DNA of 6,005 bases from RUG563 sp024681215 (GCA_024681215.1 JAILBG010000081.1:1-6005), one strand, 5' to 3'. Shown: positions 1 through 5,730, numbered from the stretch's first letter. Notes: generated by a model not told the origin, from the sequence alone. A program made the numbers and translations.

Positions 1-372
1 GCGCCACTCCAGTCCGGCGCGGGTGCAGAAGTTTTCCAGCACCTGCATCAGGGGCTCGTTCTGCCGGCCTTCGATAAAGCCGTTGTTGGCGATCGCGTAT
101 ACCTTCGGGCGGAGTCCGTTCTGCCGGCAGAAGGCTTCCATTTCCTTCAGCAGGGGCAGGATGTGGGACGGAAGGCCGTCCACATACAGGGGTGTGACGA
201 AGACCACGGTATCGGCGTCCTTCAGCGCCTCCGGGACGGCCACACGGTCCGCCGGCGTCCGCGGCTGCAGGTATTCCTTTTTCCCCCGGACCAGGAATCC
301 GGCGCACTTTCCGATGAATCCCGAGACGCTCAGTTTCTTTTTCGGGCTGCAGTTGATGAATACAGTATTCAT
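1..372 (-). CDS. Flavodoxin-fold NAD(P)H-dependent oxidoreductase, partial (3' end outside window)
   Basis: The first 124 residues are visible and the reading frame is still open at the window edge. The start MNTVFINCSPKK matches the strand-1 and phosphate-loop pattern of flavodoxin-like FMN reductases. The segment around residues 57-77 (VVFVTPLYVDGLPSHILPLL) is the usual 'P-x-Y-x-x-x-x-P' region that contacts FMN, and YAIANNGFIEGRQN (92-105) is a typical later strand and loop. Such proteins are cytosolic FMN-dependent reductases; the substrate cannot be told. Its ATG overlaps the stop of the preceding flavodoxin gene in an ATGA, and a GGAGGAA site (381-387) lies inside that gene, so the two are probably translationally coupled. 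Family assignment is firm, exact function is not. Confidence 0.85.
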   Translation of the reverse strand, partial: MNTVFINCSPKKKLSVSGFIGKCAGFLVRGKKEYLQPRTPADRVAVPEALKDADTVVFVTPLYVDGLPSHILPLLKEMEAFCRQNGLRPKVYAIANNGFIEGRQNEPLMQVLENFCTRAGLEWR

Positions 373-860
373 AAGACGGCTTCCTCCGCTTCTTCCGCCT
401 CCGCGCAGAATGTGACGCTGTGTTCCCGGAATCCCATGTTGACGGCGTTGCGTTCCGCCATCAGCCGCAGGGTGCTTTTTTCCGCTTCCGTCATGTCCCC
501 GTAGACGATCACCCGGAGGCTGTGCCGCTTCCCGTACCGCAGGGTGTGGTGCATTTCGCCGCCTCTGTATGTGCTCAGCGGGGTGGACGTGCCGATGCTT
601 CTGTCCAGCAGGTTCTTGATGGCCGGGCTGTAGCCGCCATAGCAGTTTTCGGTGACGAGGGTCAGTTCGTCGGCGTTTCCCAGCGCCCGGCAAGCATGAT
701 GAAGCGCGTCCTTCATTTCGCAGGCGGCGGGGTGCTTGGTCCAGCATTTGAAGCATCCCTGGCAAGGCGCGTACCGCCCGTCCGCGCAAACCACCTGATC
801 CGCCGCGGCCAGCAGCCGGCTGTTCTCTTCTTTTCCCAGATCGTGAATGATCGTTTTCAT
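369..860 (-). CDS. Flavodoxin family protein with iron-sulfur-flavoprotein-like cysteine motif
   Basis: This 163-residue protein begins MKTIIHDLGKEE at the ATG at 860-858. A GGAAGGAAGG site (867-876) lies about six bases upstream. The frame stays open to 1043, but the extension resembles no family N-terminus and lacks a comparable ribosome site. Residues 33-47 hold C-x2-C-x2-C-x7-C (C33, C36, C39, C47), the spacing of compact clusters that bind [4Fe-4S] in archaeal iron-sulfur flavoproteins. YGGYSPAIKNLLDR (74-87) fits the FMN-contacting region. The classic N-terminal phosphate loop (GSPR-like) is missing, whereas the partner gene has a version of it. Cluster binding is inferred from spacing; related NADPH:FMN reductase-like proteins often carry C-x2-C-x2-C without a proven cluster. 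It ends in an ATGA overlap with the next flavodoxin gene. Confidence 0.85.
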   Translation of the reverse strand: MKTIIHDLGKEENSRLLAAADQVVCADGRYAPCQGCFKCWTKHPAACEMKDALHHACRALGNADELTLVTENCYGGYSPAIKNLLDRSIGTSTPLSTYRGGEMHHTLRYGKRHSLRVIVYGDMTEAEKSTLRLMAERNAVNMGFREHSVTFCAEAEEAEEAVL

Positions 861-912
861 GTTCCGCCTTCCTTCCGGTCGTTCTCTTTGGTTTCCCGCG
901 CTCACACAGCGA

Positions 913-940
913 ATGATACCGCAATCCGGAAAAAATACAA
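913..940 (-). promoter_or_regulatory. Possible promoter of the flavodoxin gene pair
   Basis: Read on the minus strand, TTGTAT (940-935) is followed after 16 bases by TATCAT (918-913). The -10 matches consensus at five of six positions, but the -35 at only three. Transcription would start near 906, giving a leader of about 46 nt. The weak -35 with an adjacent pair of direct repeats would suit an activator-dependent promoter, which is an inference. Confidence 0.35.
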
Positions 941-950
941 GAGGATTTCG

Positions 951-982
951 ACCAGGATGCACGCAAACAAAACCAAGATGCA
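951..982 (-). promoter_or_regulatory. Pair of direct repeats with 21-bp period, candidate activator site
   Basis: On the minus strand TGCATCTTGGT (982-972) and TGCATCCTGGT (961-951) are direct repeats differing at one base, with start points 21 bp apart, or two helical turns. The proximal copy ends ten bases before the proposed -35 of the flavodoxin promoter. AraC-family activators commonly bind direct half-sites at this period next to a weak -35. No regulator gene is present in the window, so the binding protein is unknown. Confidence 0.35.
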
Positions 983-1036
983 TTTTTTGCAGCCCGGGAA
1001 TGAAACAAAGCCCTTTCTGACCGATTGATTCAGGCA

Positions 1037-1082
1037 ATGCCAAACGGCATATATAAAAAGACTGTGAGTCAATCTATATATG
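1037..1082. repeat. Interrupted palindrome between amidohydrolase and flavodoxin genes
   Basis: CATATATA (1048-1055) and TATATATG (1075-1082) are perfect inverted arms. Inside them GACT (1060-1063) and AGTC (1067-1070) form a second matched pair around a GTG loop, with four unpaired bases on each side. A small hairpin, ATGCC-AAAC-GGCAT (1037-1050), abuts it. On the minus strand the inner hairpin is followed by five T, so it may be a weak terminator for the amidohydrolase transcript or an operator. The sequence does not decide between these. Confidence 0.4.
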
Positions 1083-1115
1083 AGAAGTGTTTGATCCGCA
1101 ATAAGCGGCCAATCG

Positions 1116-2267
1116 TCACAGGTCCGCCCCGGCCCGCTGCATCGCCAATTCCGCGAAGAAATTCGCGGCAGGCCACAGGGCGGCGGGATCGGCGGTGAAG
1201 CGGGGGTGATGATTGGTATAGCCCCCGCCGGTGCCCACCCGGACGAACACGCCGGGGCCGATTTTCAGGAATTCGCTGAAATCCTCGCCGCCCATGGTGT
1301 TTTCCTGCCGGTCCACGTTCAAGCCCGTCTGGACAGCCACCCGGGCCGCCTCCCGGCACAGGCGTTCATCGTTGATCACCGGATCGGGGCCGATCATCCA
1401 GGAAAACGACGCCTGGCAGCCGTGGGCCTGGGCCACGCCTTCGGCCATTTGGCGGACGCGCTTATGCATCCGCCGCCGCAGATCCTGGTTCAGCGTGCGC
1501 AGCGTGCCTTCGATGAGCGCCTCTTCGGGCATCACGTTCCAGGTGCTGCCCGCTTCCACGTGGGTGACGGACAGCACCGCGGGCTCGAAGGCGTCCTTTT
1601 CCCGGGACAAAAGCGTCTGCGCCGCCTGGATGAAGGCCGCCGCGGCGGGGATGGGATCGATCCCCAGGTGGGGATTGCCCGCGTGGGCGCCTTTGCCGAT
1701 GATCCGCAGGGTGAAGGCGTCCGGCGCGGCCATCACCGGCCCAGGTTTAATGCCCAGGGTGCCCGCCGGGAAGCCGGGATAGGCGTGACCGGCGTAGAAT
1801 TCCGCGCAGTCGTTCAATAAACCCGTATCCGCCATCCGCTTGCCGCCGTCGGAAATCTCCTCCGCCGGCTGAAAGGCGATCTTCACCGCGCCGGGCAGTT
1901 CCTCTTCCCGCGCTTTCAGCAGCAGGGCCGCGCCCACCATGCAGGCAGTGTGGAAATCGTGGCCGCAGGCGTGCATTTTGCCGGGCTCCAGGGAAGCGTA
2001 GCTGAGGCCGCTTTCCTCCTGGATGGGCAGGGCGTCCATGTCCGCCCGGAGGCCGATGGTCCGGCCGGGACGCTGCCCCCGGATCACCGCGATCAGCCCT
2101 GTGCCCAAGCCCGGGTCTACGGTCTCCACGCCCGCCTCCGCCAGCGCCCCCCGAATCTTTTCCGTGGTTCGGAATTCTTGCAGGCCCAGCTCCGGATGCC
2201 GGTGCAAGTCCTGAAAAAACGCGATCAGCGCCTGTTCGCTGACGGGCGATATACGATCCTTGGGCAA
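1116..2267 (-). CDS. M20 family amidohydrolase (N-acyl-amino-acid/hippurate hydrolase type)
   Basis: This 383-residue metallopeptidase-fold enzyme should hydrolyse the amide bond of an N-acylated amino acid or similar substrate in the cytosol. The family signature runs in order: LHRHPELG (21-28), RADMDALP (74-81), HACGHDFHTA (99-108, with the Cys and His metal ligands), QPAEE (133-137, catalytic and metal-binding Glu), GHAYP (160-164), the small dimerisation domain with GAHAGNPH (193-200), MGGEDF (325-330) and HHPRF (353-357). The metal-site and catalytic motifs are intact and the length is normal. I chose the TTG at 2267-2265 because AAGGGAGGG lies seven bases upstream; a GTG at 2315-2313 is in frame but has no good ribosome site and adds a basic tail foreign to the family. 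Hippurate, N-acetyl-amino-acid and N-acetyl-diaminopimelate hydrolases look alike here, so the substrate stays open. Confidence 0.93.
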   Translation of the reverse strand: MPKDRISPVSEQALIAFFQDLHRHPELGLQEFRTTEKIRGALAEAGVETVDPGLGTGLIAVIRGQRPGRTIGLRADMDALPIQEESGLSYASLEPGKMHACGHDFHTACMVGAALLLKAREEELPGAVKIAFQPAEEISDGGKRMADTGLLNDCAEFYAGHAYPGFPAGTLGIKPGPVMAAPDAFTLRIIGKGAHAGNPHLGIDPIPAAAAFIQAAQTLLSREKDAFEPAVLSVTHVEAGSTWNVMPEEALIEGTLRTLNQDLRRRMHKRVRQMAEGVAQAHGCQASFSWMIGPDPVINDERLCREAARVAVQTGLNVDRQENTMGGEDFSEFLKIGPGVFVRVGTGGGYTNHHPRFTADPAALWPAANFFAELAMQRAGADL

Positions 2268-2274
2268 AGCGCAT

Positions 2275-2283
2275 CCCTCCCTT
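2275..2283 (-). promoter_or_regulatory. Ribosome binding site that decides the TTG start of the M20 gene
   Basis: The minus strand reads AAGGGAGGG, then a seven-base spacer, then TTG. This is the only strong Shine-Dalgarno site near the 5' end of the amidohydrolase gene. It would lie inside the coding region if the in-frame GTG at 2315-2313 were used instead. Confidence 0.7.
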
Positions 2284-2348
2284 GCGATCCGGCGCGGTCT
2301 TCGCAAAAAAAGCACCCCGTCGGGCGCCCCGATTGCTTCGTTGTCTGC

Positions 2349-2377
2349 ATCTTACCACGATCCGCCCGGACCGTCAA
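2349..2377 (-). promoter_or_regulatory. Sigma-A-type promoter of the M20 amidohydrolase gene
   Basis: On the minus strand TTGACG (2377-2372) and TAAGAT (2354-2349) are separated by exactly 17 bases; each hexamer matches consensus at five of six positions. Transcription would begin near 2342, leaving a leader of about 75 nt before the TTG start. A TGATAC-n-TTCTCA intergenic motif starts 26 bases upstream of the -35. Confidence 0.75.
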
Positions 2378-2401
2378 GAGACGACGGGAATCTTTCGGTG
2401 A

Positions 2402-2568
2402 CTGATACTATTTCTCATCTAAAACATTGTATCTTCGGGCGTCTTTTCCGTTCTGGCCGTGCGTTACTCCGGTCAACGTAGCGCTGCTACGCCTCCCTGC
2501 GTTCCGCTTTGCCAGAACAAAAAATCTATACCAAATCTGTTAAGATTTTAGAACGCGAATAGTATTAG
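2402..2568. repeat. Intergenic element with imperfect terminal inverted repeats (MITE-like)
   Basis: The outer 23 bases (2402-2424) and the reverse complement of 2546-2568 agree at 17 positions, sharing ATACTATT and TCTAAAA blocks. Inside, GTTCTGGC (2450-2457) pairs with GCCAGAAC (2511-2518) across about 53 bases. At the centre CGTAGC-GCT-GCTACG (2477-2491) makes a six-bp hairpin. The nested symmetry of outer ends, inner arms and central hairpin resembles a small non-autonomous mobile repeat or a structured intergenic repeat. No coding frame is credible. No target-site duplication was identified, so mobility is only inferred. Confidence 0.5.
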
Positions 2569-2686
2569 AATGTGTCATCACATTCGTTTTCCACTTCACT
2601 CTCCATGCCTCACGCTTCGCTCCTTCAGCTAATCATGATAAACTCCACTCTTAACTCTCCACGCTAAACACTCTTCTCCCTCCGCC
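2568..2686. other. G-poor pyrimidine-rich intergenic stretch
   Basis: The stretch opens with a perfect hairpin, GAATGTG-TCAT-CACATTC (2568-2585). From 2586 on, the plus strand has only eight G in 101 bases, with recurring CTCTCCA and CACTC words. It stands out from the GC-rich surroundings. I see no gene or confident regulatory site in it, apart from the tcdA promoter that begins just after. Confidence 0.4.
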
Positions 2687-2715
2687 TTGACGCGCTCCGC
2701 GGGCCAGGATATAAT
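2687..2715 (+). promoter_or_regulatory. Sigma-A-type promoter of tcdA
   Basis: TTGACG (2687-2692) and a perfect TATAAT (2710-2715) are separated by 17 bases. Transcription should start near 2722, giving a leader of about 26 nt with the GGGAGGG ribosome site (2734-2740) seven bases before the ATG. No room remains for a riboswitch or attenuator, so expression is probably constitutive. Confidence 0.85.
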
Positions 2716-2747
2716 AACGGTAGCCTATCAAGCGGGAGGGTTGCCCC

Positions 2748-3479
2748 ATGGAACAATTCGCGCGGACGGAAAGGCTGCTGGGCCGGGAGGGGGTCCGGCG
2801 TCTGCAAAAGGCCCGGGTGGCGGTGTTCGGCGTGGGCGGCGTGGGCGGCTACGCGGCGGAGGCGTTGGCACGCAGCGGCGTGGGCGCGCTGGACCTGTTC
2901 GACTGCGACCGGGTGGCCCCCTCCAATCTGAACCGCCAGATCATCGCCCTCCATTCCACCCTGGGCCGGGAGAAGGTGGAGGTGATGGCGGAGCGCGTCC
3001 GGGACATCAACCCCGCCTGCGCTGTGACCGCCCATTCCCTGTTCTATATGCCGGAACGGGCGGCGGAGGTGGACTTTGCCGCCTTTGATTTTATCGTGGA
3101 CTGCATCGACACCGTCACCGCCAAACTGGACCTGATCTGCCAGGCGTATCGGCGACGCATCCCCATCATCAGCGCTATGGGCGCGGGCAACCGCCTAGAC
3201 CCCGCGCAGCTTCGCGTGGGGGATATTTATGAAACGCAAAATTGCCCCCTGGCCCGGGTCATGCGGCGGGAACTGCGGAAACGGGGCGTGCCCGGCCTGC
3301 GGGTGGCGTACTCCACCGAACCGGCCATGCCGCATGACGCGCCGGCGGACGGCGAATCGCCCGCCGACGAGAATCCCAGCCAAACCCGCCGGGATACCCC
3401 CGGCAGCATGGTGTTCGTCCCCGCCGCCATGGGGATGATCCTGGCCTCCGTGGCGGTGCGGGCGCTGGCCGGGAGATAG
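2748..3479 (+). CDS. tcdA: tRNA threonylcarbamoyladenosine dehydratase (E1-like, TcdA/YgdL family)
   Basis: This 243-residue enzyme of the ThiF/MoeB/HesA fold uses ATP to dehydrate N6-threonylcarbamoyl-adenosine at tRNA position 37 to its cyclic form. The nucleotide-binding loop FGVGGVGGYAAEAL lies at 27-40. DCDRVAPSNLNRQI (52-65) supplies the acidic and Arg/Asn/Arg residues that bind ATP, and DFIVDCIDTVTAKLDL (114-129) is the E1-type core strand. The stretch from ISAMGAGNRLDP (141-152) to GDIYETQNCPLARVMRRELRKRG (158-180) is specific to TcdA rather than to MoeB or ThiF. The two zinc-binding CxxC pairs typical of MoeB and ThiF are absent. Residues 191-220 form a Pro/Asp/Glu-rich insertion that is probably a flexible loop before the C-terminal FVPAAMGMILASVAVRAL. 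The gene stands alone behind its own promoter, with a GC-rich hairpin 15 bases after the stop. Confidence 0.92.
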   Translation: MEQFARTERLLGREGVRRLQKARVAVFGVGGVGGYAAEALARSGVGALDLFDCDRVAPSNLNRQIIALHSTLGREKVEVMAERVRDINPACAVTAHSLFYMPERAAEVDFAAFDFIVDCIDTVTAKLDLICQAYRRRIPIISAMGAGNRLDPAQLRVGDIYETQNCPLARVMRRELRKRGVPGLRVAYSTEPAMPHDAPADGESPADENPSQTRRDTPGSMVFVPAAMGMILASVAVRALAGR

Positions 3480-3490
3480 GCAGAGGAGCG

Positions 3491-3550
3491 GCTCAGGGGC
3501 CTGCGCGGCCCCTGAAACCCCCGGCAAGGGATTTCATCCCTTGCATCCCG
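3491..3550 (-). repeat. Two-hairpin intergenic repeat unit, copy 1
   Basis: On the plus strand CAGGGGCC-TGCGC-GGCCCCTG (3494-3514) is followed by AAACCCCCGG and then GCAAGGGAT-TTC-ATCCCTTGC (3524-3544), ending in CCCGC. Loops are five and three bases. Read on the minus strand the order is GCGGG, hairpin 1, GGGGGTTT, hairpin 2, as in the other two copies. The first hairpin begins 15 bases after the tcdA stop and might help end that transcript, but no T-run follows. Confidence 0.6.
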
Positions 3551-3616
3551 CTCTGGCGACCAACAATCGCATAAACCAAACGATTTGCGCCAATTTGTGA
3601 AAAGGCGAAAAAGTAA

Positions 3617-3738
3617 GCTCCTGGGCACTGGAAAACGGTGGATATACCAGGAAAAAGCTCGCTTTTTCCTTGGCAATATCCCCGTTTTCCCGGTGCGCTT
3701 CGCGCACCGCAGGGCTGCGTTGCAGCCCGCCCAGGAGC
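3617..3738. repeat. Long imperfect inverted repeat (about 122 bp) with side hairpins
   Basis: GCTCCTGGGC (3617-3626) is the exact reverse complement of GCCCAGGAGC (3729-3738). Just inside, 3627-3645 pairs with 3677-3695 around shared AAAACGG and GGATAT blocks with two single-base bulges. The middle holds CCAGGAAAAAGC against GCTTTTTCCTTGG (3647-3673) around a two-base TC loop. Two further GC hairpins, CGGTGCGC-TTC-GCGCACCG (3691-3709) and GGGCTGC-GTT-GCAGCCC (3712-3728), sit in the right half. Open frames run through the element, but they only follow the repeat and match no family I know. Confidence 0.55.
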
Positions 3739-3745
3739 GATGACC
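3725..3745 (+). repeat. 21-bp repeat, left copy (inverted match at 5967-5987)
   Basis: These 21 bases, containing the core CCAGGAGCGATGACC, are the exact reverse complement of 5967-5987. The similarity continues outward on one side into a GGGC hairpin whose stem differs between copies yet stays paired. On the other side, after about ten unlike bases, it continues into GCGGGTCCAGGG and a second hairpin. It therefore marks a longer repeat family. Confidence 0.75.
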
Positions 3746-3757
3746 TACGTCCTAATT

Positions 3758-3810
3758 GCGGGTCCAGGGGGATCATCCCCCTGGTTGGGGTCTGGGGCGA
3801 ACAGCCCCAG
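3758..3810 (+). repeat. Two-hairpin intergenic repeat unit, copy 2
   Basis: GCGGGT is followed by CCAGGGGGA-TCA-TCCCCCTGG (3764-3784), then TTGGGGTCT, then CTGGGGC-GAACA-GCCCCAG (3792-3810). The layout equals copies 1 and 3, with loops of three and five bases, but the stems differ in sequence and remain fully paired. Confidence 0.6.
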
Positions 3811-3952
3811 CGTTCCCTTTGTAAGCTCTGAAATCTCACCGGCCCGGCAGGAATTTGTCTGTTTTTCCCGAAATGTATGAACAGGACGATGCGCCGGGAA
3901 CATAGCCGGCCCGGCGGCGCGTACCAACGAAAAAAACAAGGAGGTCGGCTTC
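3811..3952 (+). promoter_or_regulatory. Leader region of the rph operon with a weak promoter candidate and strong RBS
   Basis: TTGTCT (3855-3860) and TATGAA (3876-3881) match consensus at four of six positions each, but are only 15 bases apart, so the promoter is doubtful. The ribosome site is clear: AAGGAGGT (3938-3945), seven bases before the ATG, preceded by an A-rich stretch. I see no riboswitch-like fold in these 142 bases. Confidence 0.35.
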
Positions 3953-5287
3953 ATGACACGGCCGGACAATCGGAACCCCAAGGAGATTCGCCCCTGCGAA
4001 ATCATCACGGACTTTGTGGGCACCGCCGACGGCAGCTGCCTGATCCGCTGCGGCGGCACGCGGGTGATCTGCACCGCGTCGGTGGAGGAGGGGGTTCCGC
4101 CCTTCCTGCGGGGACAGGGCCTGGGCTGGCTGACGGCGGAATACAGTATGCTGCCCGCCTCCACGGGCCGCAGGAAAGCCCGGGACGGCGTGAAGAAGGA
4201 CGGCCGGGGCGTGGAAATCAGCCGGCTCATCGGCCGGGCCCTGCGCCAGGCGGTGGATCGCCGGTTTTTAGGCGAGCGCACCGTCACCATCGACTGCGAC
4301 GTGCTGGAAGCCGACGGGGGCACCCGCACCGCCTCCATCACCGGCGGCTTCGTGGCCCTGTGCTGCGCGGTGGACAAGCTGATCCGCCAGGGGAAGATCA
4401 AGGAATCCCCCATCGTGCATCAGATCGCCGCCGTCAGCGCCGGCATCGTGAACGATACGCCCTGCCTGGATCTGTGCTATCTGGAGGACAGCGCCGCCCA
4501 GACCGATATGAACTTTGTGATGAACGAAAACGGCGCGTTCATCGAATTGCAGGGCACCGGCGAGGGCCGCGCATTCAGCCGGGAGGAGCTTTTGAGCCTG
4601 CTTTCCCTGGGCGAGAACGGCATCCGGAAGCTGCACCGGCTCCAGCGGGAAGCCCTGGGGGACCGGGCCCGCCACATCGCCCCCAAGCGCGTGCTGGTGA
4701 TCGCCAGCAACAACCCCCACAAGATCGCGGAGATTTCCGATATGGTGGACGACCGGATGCGGGTGATCTCCATGCGGGAAGCGGGCTTTGACGCGGACAT
4801 CGACGAAAACGGCGAAACCTTCGAGGAAAACGCCGTCATCAAGGCCCAGGCGGTGGCGAAGGCCACGGGGTACTGCGCGCTGGGCGATGACAGCGGTCTT
4901 TCCGTGGACGCCCTGGACGGCGCGCCCGGGGTGCATTCCGCCCGGTACTGCGGCTATCACGGCAACGATCAGGCTAACAATGAGCTTTTGATCCGCAACA
5001 TGGAGGGCGTGCCGGTGCAGGATCGAACCGCCCAGTTCATCTGCGCCATGGCCCTGGCCCTGCCCAACGGCCAGGTGACCACCGTACAGGGCAGCTGCCC
5101 CGGCGTGATCACCTTCACCCCCCGGGGCGCGGGCGGCTTTGGCTACGATCCCTATTTTGAGTATCTCAGCGGCGAAACCTTCGCCGAAATGGCCCAGGAA
5201 GAGAAAAACCGCATCAGCCACCGGGCCCAGGCCCTGCAAGCCATGATGCCGTATTTGGAGGAGCTGTCATGCGGATCGGGGTATTGA
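3953..5287 (+). CDS. rph-rdgB: Fused RNase PH / RdgB-type XTP/dITP pyrophosphatase
   Basis: One 444-residue frame holds two complete enzymes. Residues 1 to about 240 are ribonuclease PH, which trims tRNA 3' ends with phosphate: RNxxxEIRPCEI near the start, ASVEEGVPPFLRGQGLGWLT (42-61), AEYSMLPAST, EISRLIGRALRQAVD (88-102), DGGTRTASITGGF (121-133, phosphate-binding) and DLCYLEDSAAQTDMN (173-187). Residues from about 245 to 438 are Ham1/RdgB, which converts ITP, dITP and XTP to monophosphates: ASNNPHKIAEI (251-261), GETFEENA (287-294), GDDSGLSVDALDGAPGVHSARY (311-332), FGYDPYF (396-402) and KNRISHRAQAL (418-428). Essential motifs look intact in both halves. The linker is almost absent, as if rph simply ran into rdgB. 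Similar fusions are known in some Bacillota, while B. subtilis has separate adjacent genes. AAGGAGGT fixes the start. Confidence 0.95.
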   Translation: MTRPDNRNPKEIRPCEIITDFVGTADGSCLIRCGGTRVICTASVEEGVPPFLRGQGLGWLTAEYSMLPASTGRRKARDGVKKDGRGVEISRLIGRALRQAVDRRFLGERTVTIDCDVLEADGGTRTASITGGFVALCCAVDKLIRQGKIKESPIVHQIAAVSAGIVNDTPCLDLCYLEDSAAQTDMNFVMNENGAFIELQGTGEGRAFSREELLSLLSLGENGIRKLHRLQREALGDRARHIAPKRVLVIASNNPHKIAEISDMVDDRMRVISMREAGFDADIDENGETFEENAVIKAQAVAKATGYCALGDDSGLSVDALDGAPGVHSARYCGYHGNDQANNELLIRNMEGVPVQDRTAQFICAMALALPNGQVTTVQGSCPGVITFTPRGAGGFGYDPYFEYLSGETFAEMAQEEKNRISHRAQALQAMMPYLEELSCGSGY

Positions 5288-5730
5288 GCGATTCTCACGG
5301 GGCTACGGGCCGGCTGAGCACCATTCTGATGGTGATGGAGCTGGGCGGGCCCATCGACGCCCTGATCCACCTGGGCGACGGATACCATGATCTGAGCGAA
5401 CTGAACATCACCTGTCCCCTGTATCAGGTGGCGGGAAACTGCGATTTTGGCCGGAAGCTGGCCACGCTGGATACCGTGCAGCTTTCCGGCGCGCGCATCC
5501 TGCTGACCCACGGCCATCGCCAGTACGTGAACGAAGGCCTCTACGATCTGACGGAACTGGCCATCGAGGAAAAGGTCCACGCCGCCCTCTTCGGCCACAC
5601 CCACATTCCTTACTTCTGCTGGGAAAACGGCATCCTGCTGCTGAACCCCGGCGCGGCCAAAGACGGCAAATACGCCATCCTGAACATCAACCGCCTGGGC
5701 GCCATCGAGCCGGAGCTTTGCTCCCTGTGA
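5269..5730 (+). CDS. yfcE: YfcE/MJ0936-family metallophosphoesterase
   Basis: This 153-residue calcineurin-like phosphoesterase is a compact cytosolic phosphodiesterase with a two-metal centre. The ligand motifs are all present: SDSHG (7-11, D8 and H10), LGDG (35-38, D37), GNCD (56-59, N57), THGH (80-83) and GHTHIP (109-114). NPGAAKDGKYA (126-136) is the usual family end motif. Length is slightly below the common 155-185 residues but nothing essential is lost. The start overlaps the rph-rdgB end by 19 nt, with GGAGGAG (5257-5263) five bases upstream, so the pair is translationally linked. B. subtilis has the same order (rph, ysnA, ysnB). The natural substrate of these enzymes is not settled, although synthetic phosphodiesters are cleaved by relatives. 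Confidence 0.92.
   Translation: MRIGVLSDSHGATGRLSTILMVMELGGPIDALIHLGDGYHDLSELNITCPLYQVAGNCDFGRKLATLDTVQLSGARILLTHGHRQYVNEGLYDLTELAIEEKVHAALFGHTHIPYFCWENGILLLNPGAAKDGKYAILNINRLGAIEPELCSL

Noticed and set aside
369..1043. Longer start for the Cys-cluster flavodoxin at 1043
   Set aside because: The 61 extra residues look like translated promoter sequence, and the ATG at 860-858 has a strong ribosome site and gives a family-like N-terminus.
1030..1055. Plus-strand promoter TTGATT ... TATATA near 1026-1055
   Set aside because: Spacing is about 19 bases and no plus-strand gene follows; the TATATA belongs to the palindrome.
1206..1820. Long plus-strand open frames opposite the M20 gene, and similar ones opposite rph-rdgB
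   Set aside because: They are antisense shadows caused by high GC at third codon positions; the opposite strand carries complete conserved motifs.
3494..3514. Intrinsic terminator for tcdA
   Set aside because: The hairpin is strong and well placed, but the following bases are AAACCCCCGG with no T-run, and the same hairpin belongs to a repeat family found elsewhere.
3534..3880. Open frames on both strands in the tcdA-rph gap (3534-3839 and 3227-3676 minus; 3638-3880 plus)
   Set aside because: They run through palindromic repeat sequence, have no ribosome site, match no family I recognise, and one overlaps tcdA. They are best explained as products of the repeats.
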